This document shows, one piece after another, positions 13,931-15,063 of a DNA stretch of 15,063 bases. Below the pieces are notes generated by a model. It saw only the letters and a program-made list of their open reading frames with translations, did no database searches and was not told the DNA's origin. The stretch is from an uncultured Gammaproteobacteria bacterium (GTDB taxonomy: Bacteria; Pseudomonadota; Gammaproteobacteria; GCA-002705445; GCA-002716945). Each line of letters starts with the position of its first letter. Position 1 is the first letter of the stretch. The stretch spans positions 1-15,063 of the forward strand of contig CAJWMM010000007.1 in the NCBI GenBank assembly GCA_913043035.1, in the 5' to 3' direction. Made by a program: the position numbers and the translations under genes.

Positions 13931-14698
13931 ATGAGAGTTTTAACACTTAATGCATGTGGGATAAGAGCGAGTGAAAAGAAGGGTTTGTTTAAATGGCTTC
14001 GGAAACAAAAATCTGACTGTATTTGTCTACAAGAAGTAAGAGCTCTGGATAATCAAATTCAAGATGAGAAGTATTCTCTTCATGGATATGATAGACACAT
14101 GTCTGTAGCTGACAAGAAAGGATATAGTGGCGTTGCTATTTATTCTAAGAAAGATGTCTTAAAGGTAAAGAATAAAATAGGCTCGGATAGATTTGATAGA
14201 GAGGGTAGATTTATAGAAGTTGAATACGATAATTGTTATGTATCAAGTGTGTACTTTCCCTCGGGATCTTCTGGTGATGAAAGACAAAACCAAAAATATT
14301 TATTTATGAATATTTTCGAAAAATATTTGAAGAAAATAAAATCAAGAACTAAGCCCAGTATTATCTGTGGTGATTGGAATATTGTTCATAAAGAAATTGA
14401 TATAAAGAATTGGAAATCTAATCAGAAAAACTCGGGGTGTTTGCCTAAAGAAAGAGCATGGTTAAACAAAATATTTGATGATCTTGGTTATATAGATACG
14501 TTCAGAGTTATAAATAAAAAACCGGACAATTATACTTGGTGGTCTAATAGAGGTAAAGCATGGGATAACAATGTTGGATGGAGAATAGACTATCAAGTAC
14601 TCTCACCTGGAAATAAGGTAAAGATAACAAATGCAAAGATATACAAAAAGGAAAGATTTTCCGATCATTCCCCTCTTATCATCAACTATGAGTTATAA
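13931..14698 (+). CDS. xth: Exodeoxyribonuclease III (AP endonuclease family)
   Basis: This enzyme is expected to cut DNA at abasic sites and act as a 3'-5' exonuclease/3'-phosphodiesterase in base excision repair. Its 255 residues carry the full catalytic set of the exonuclease-endonuclease-phosphatase fold: N7 (TLNACGIR), E35 (CLQEVRA), Y108 (VYFPSGSSG), D148 and N150 (CGDWNIVHKEID), D220 (GWRIDYQVLSP) and D245/H246 (FSDHSPLI). The segment TWWSNRGKAWDNNVGWRIDY (202-221) matches bacterial Xth. Because the catalytic residues are intact, it is more likely a true nuclease than a Crc-like RNA-control protein, which occupies the equivalent place beside pyrE in Pseudomonas. AGGA lies 13 bases before the ATG, a long spacing. 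A start codon immediately followed by a stop (ATG TAA at 13921-13926) sits between them. The permease gene starts 3 bases after its stop. Confidence 0.94.
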   Translation: MRVLTLNACGIRASEKKGLFKWLRKQKSDCICLQEVRALDNQIQDEKYSLHGYDRHMSVADKKGYSGVAIYSKKDVLKVKNKIGSDRFDREGRFIEVEYDNCYVSSVYFPSGSSGDERQNQKYLFMNIFEKYLKKIKSRTKPSIICGDWNIVHKEIDIKNWKSNQKNSGCLPKERAWLNKIFDDLGYIDTFRVINKKPDNYTWWSNRGKAWDNNVGWRIDYQVLSPGNKVKITNAKIYKKERFSDHSPLIINYEL

Positions 14699-14701
14699 AA
14701 T

Positions 14702-15063
14702 ATGATCAGAAGTTTCATAGAAATAATCAGTCCCTATTTTCAAAAAAAGATATTCATAACATTATCAATGGGGTTTGTTTCTGGTATTCCTTTGTTGTTA
14801 ACTATAACCCTTTTACAAGCTTGGCTAACAGACGAAGGTATATCAAAATCAACAATAGGACTTTTTGCTCTTGTCGGATTACCATATTCACTAAAATTTC
14901 TCTGGGCTCCAATATTTGATGGTATAACTTTATCAACTTTTGGAAGAAGACGTAGTTGGATGCTAGTAACACAAATATTATTAATTATTACAATTATTGG
15001 ATTAGGAATGACAGATCCAGCTATGAATGCGACAAATGTTGCAATTTTAGCAGTCCTTGTAGC
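14702..15063 (+). CDS. AmpG-like MFS permease, N-terminal part (partial at window end)
   Basis: The ATG at 14702 opens a frame that runs off the window after 120 codons. The product is hydrophobic with at least three membrane segments. It carries strong hallmarks of the AmpG group of the major facilitator superfamily, which imports anhydromuropeptides for peptidoglycan recycling: GFVSGIPLLLT, LLQAWLTDEGISKSTIGLF, LKFLWAPIFD and FGRRRSWM (the last is the loop between membrane segments 2 and 3). AmpG-like proteins also include less-studied paralogues with other cargo, so I leave the symbol empty. It follows xth by only 3 bases and is probably co-transcribed with it. No recognisable Shine-Dalgarno stands before the ATG, so coupling to xth translation is likely. 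Confidence 0.88.
   Translation, partial: MIRSFIEIISPYFQKKIFITLSMGFVSGIPLLLTITLLQAWLTDEGISKSTIGLFALVGLPYSLKFLWAPIFDGITLSTFGRRRSWMLVTQILLIITIIGLGMTDPAMNATNVAILAVLV

Noticed and set aside
1..15063. CRISPR arrays, tRNA or rRNA genes, insertion sequences, phage or toxin-antitoxin modules
   Set aside because: I saw no repeated spacer structure, no terminal inverted repeats, no transposase or integrase, and no tRNA cloverleaf; intergenic space is too small for most of these.

Overview
This is a tightly packed, AT-rich bacterial chromosome segment (GC judged by eye at about one third) with 19 protein genes and almost no non-coding DNA. I see no RNA gene, CRISPR array or mobile element. Product types and gene order point to a Gram-negative proteobacterium, most likely a gammaproteobacterium with a streamlined genome, as seen in marine planktonic lineages. 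Two blocks drive this: tsaC-hemF-aroE-yrdA, close to the E. coli/Pseudomonas arrangement, and coaBC-dut-algC-argB followed by pyrE and an exonuclease III family gene, close to the Pseudomonas arrangement. I cannot name a genus from sequence alone.

Left block (1-4931): the C-terminal part of topA, then tsaC (tRNA t6A synthesis) and hemF on the + strand. A YdiI-like hotdog thioesterase lies on the - strand and meets hemF tail to tail. From the same intergenic gap, hemB and aroE run on the + strand. A YrdA-type gamma carbonic anhydrase homologue on the - strand collides tail to tail with aroE. The theme is haem synthesis (HemB early, HemF late) plus shikimate and tRNA modification genes.

Middle block (4995-13242): nine same-strand genes, overlapping or separated by 25 bases or fewer, that look like one operon. 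The first is a homologue of formaldehyde-activating enzyme (Fae). It is followed by ubiA (ubiquinone), bioB and bioF (biotin), coaBC (coenzyme A), dut (dUTP hydrolysis), an AlgC-type phosphomannomutase/phosphoglucomutase, argB (arginine) and a TauE/SafE family transporter. Most are cofactor or housekeeping genes. The Fae homologue is the odd member and the most interesting gene here, because the histidine expected in the Fae active site appears to be missing.

Right block (13243-15063): pyrE on the - strand abuts the transporter gene tail to tail. It diverges from an exonuclease III gene (xth) across a 49-base gap that carries a perfect 14-base palindrome. An AmpG-like permease gene starts 3 bases after xth and runs off the window.

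No stretch of more than 300 bases lacks a gene. Convergent pairs overlap or abut, so there is no room for an ordinary intergenic terminator, and I found no convincing hairpin-plus-T-run.
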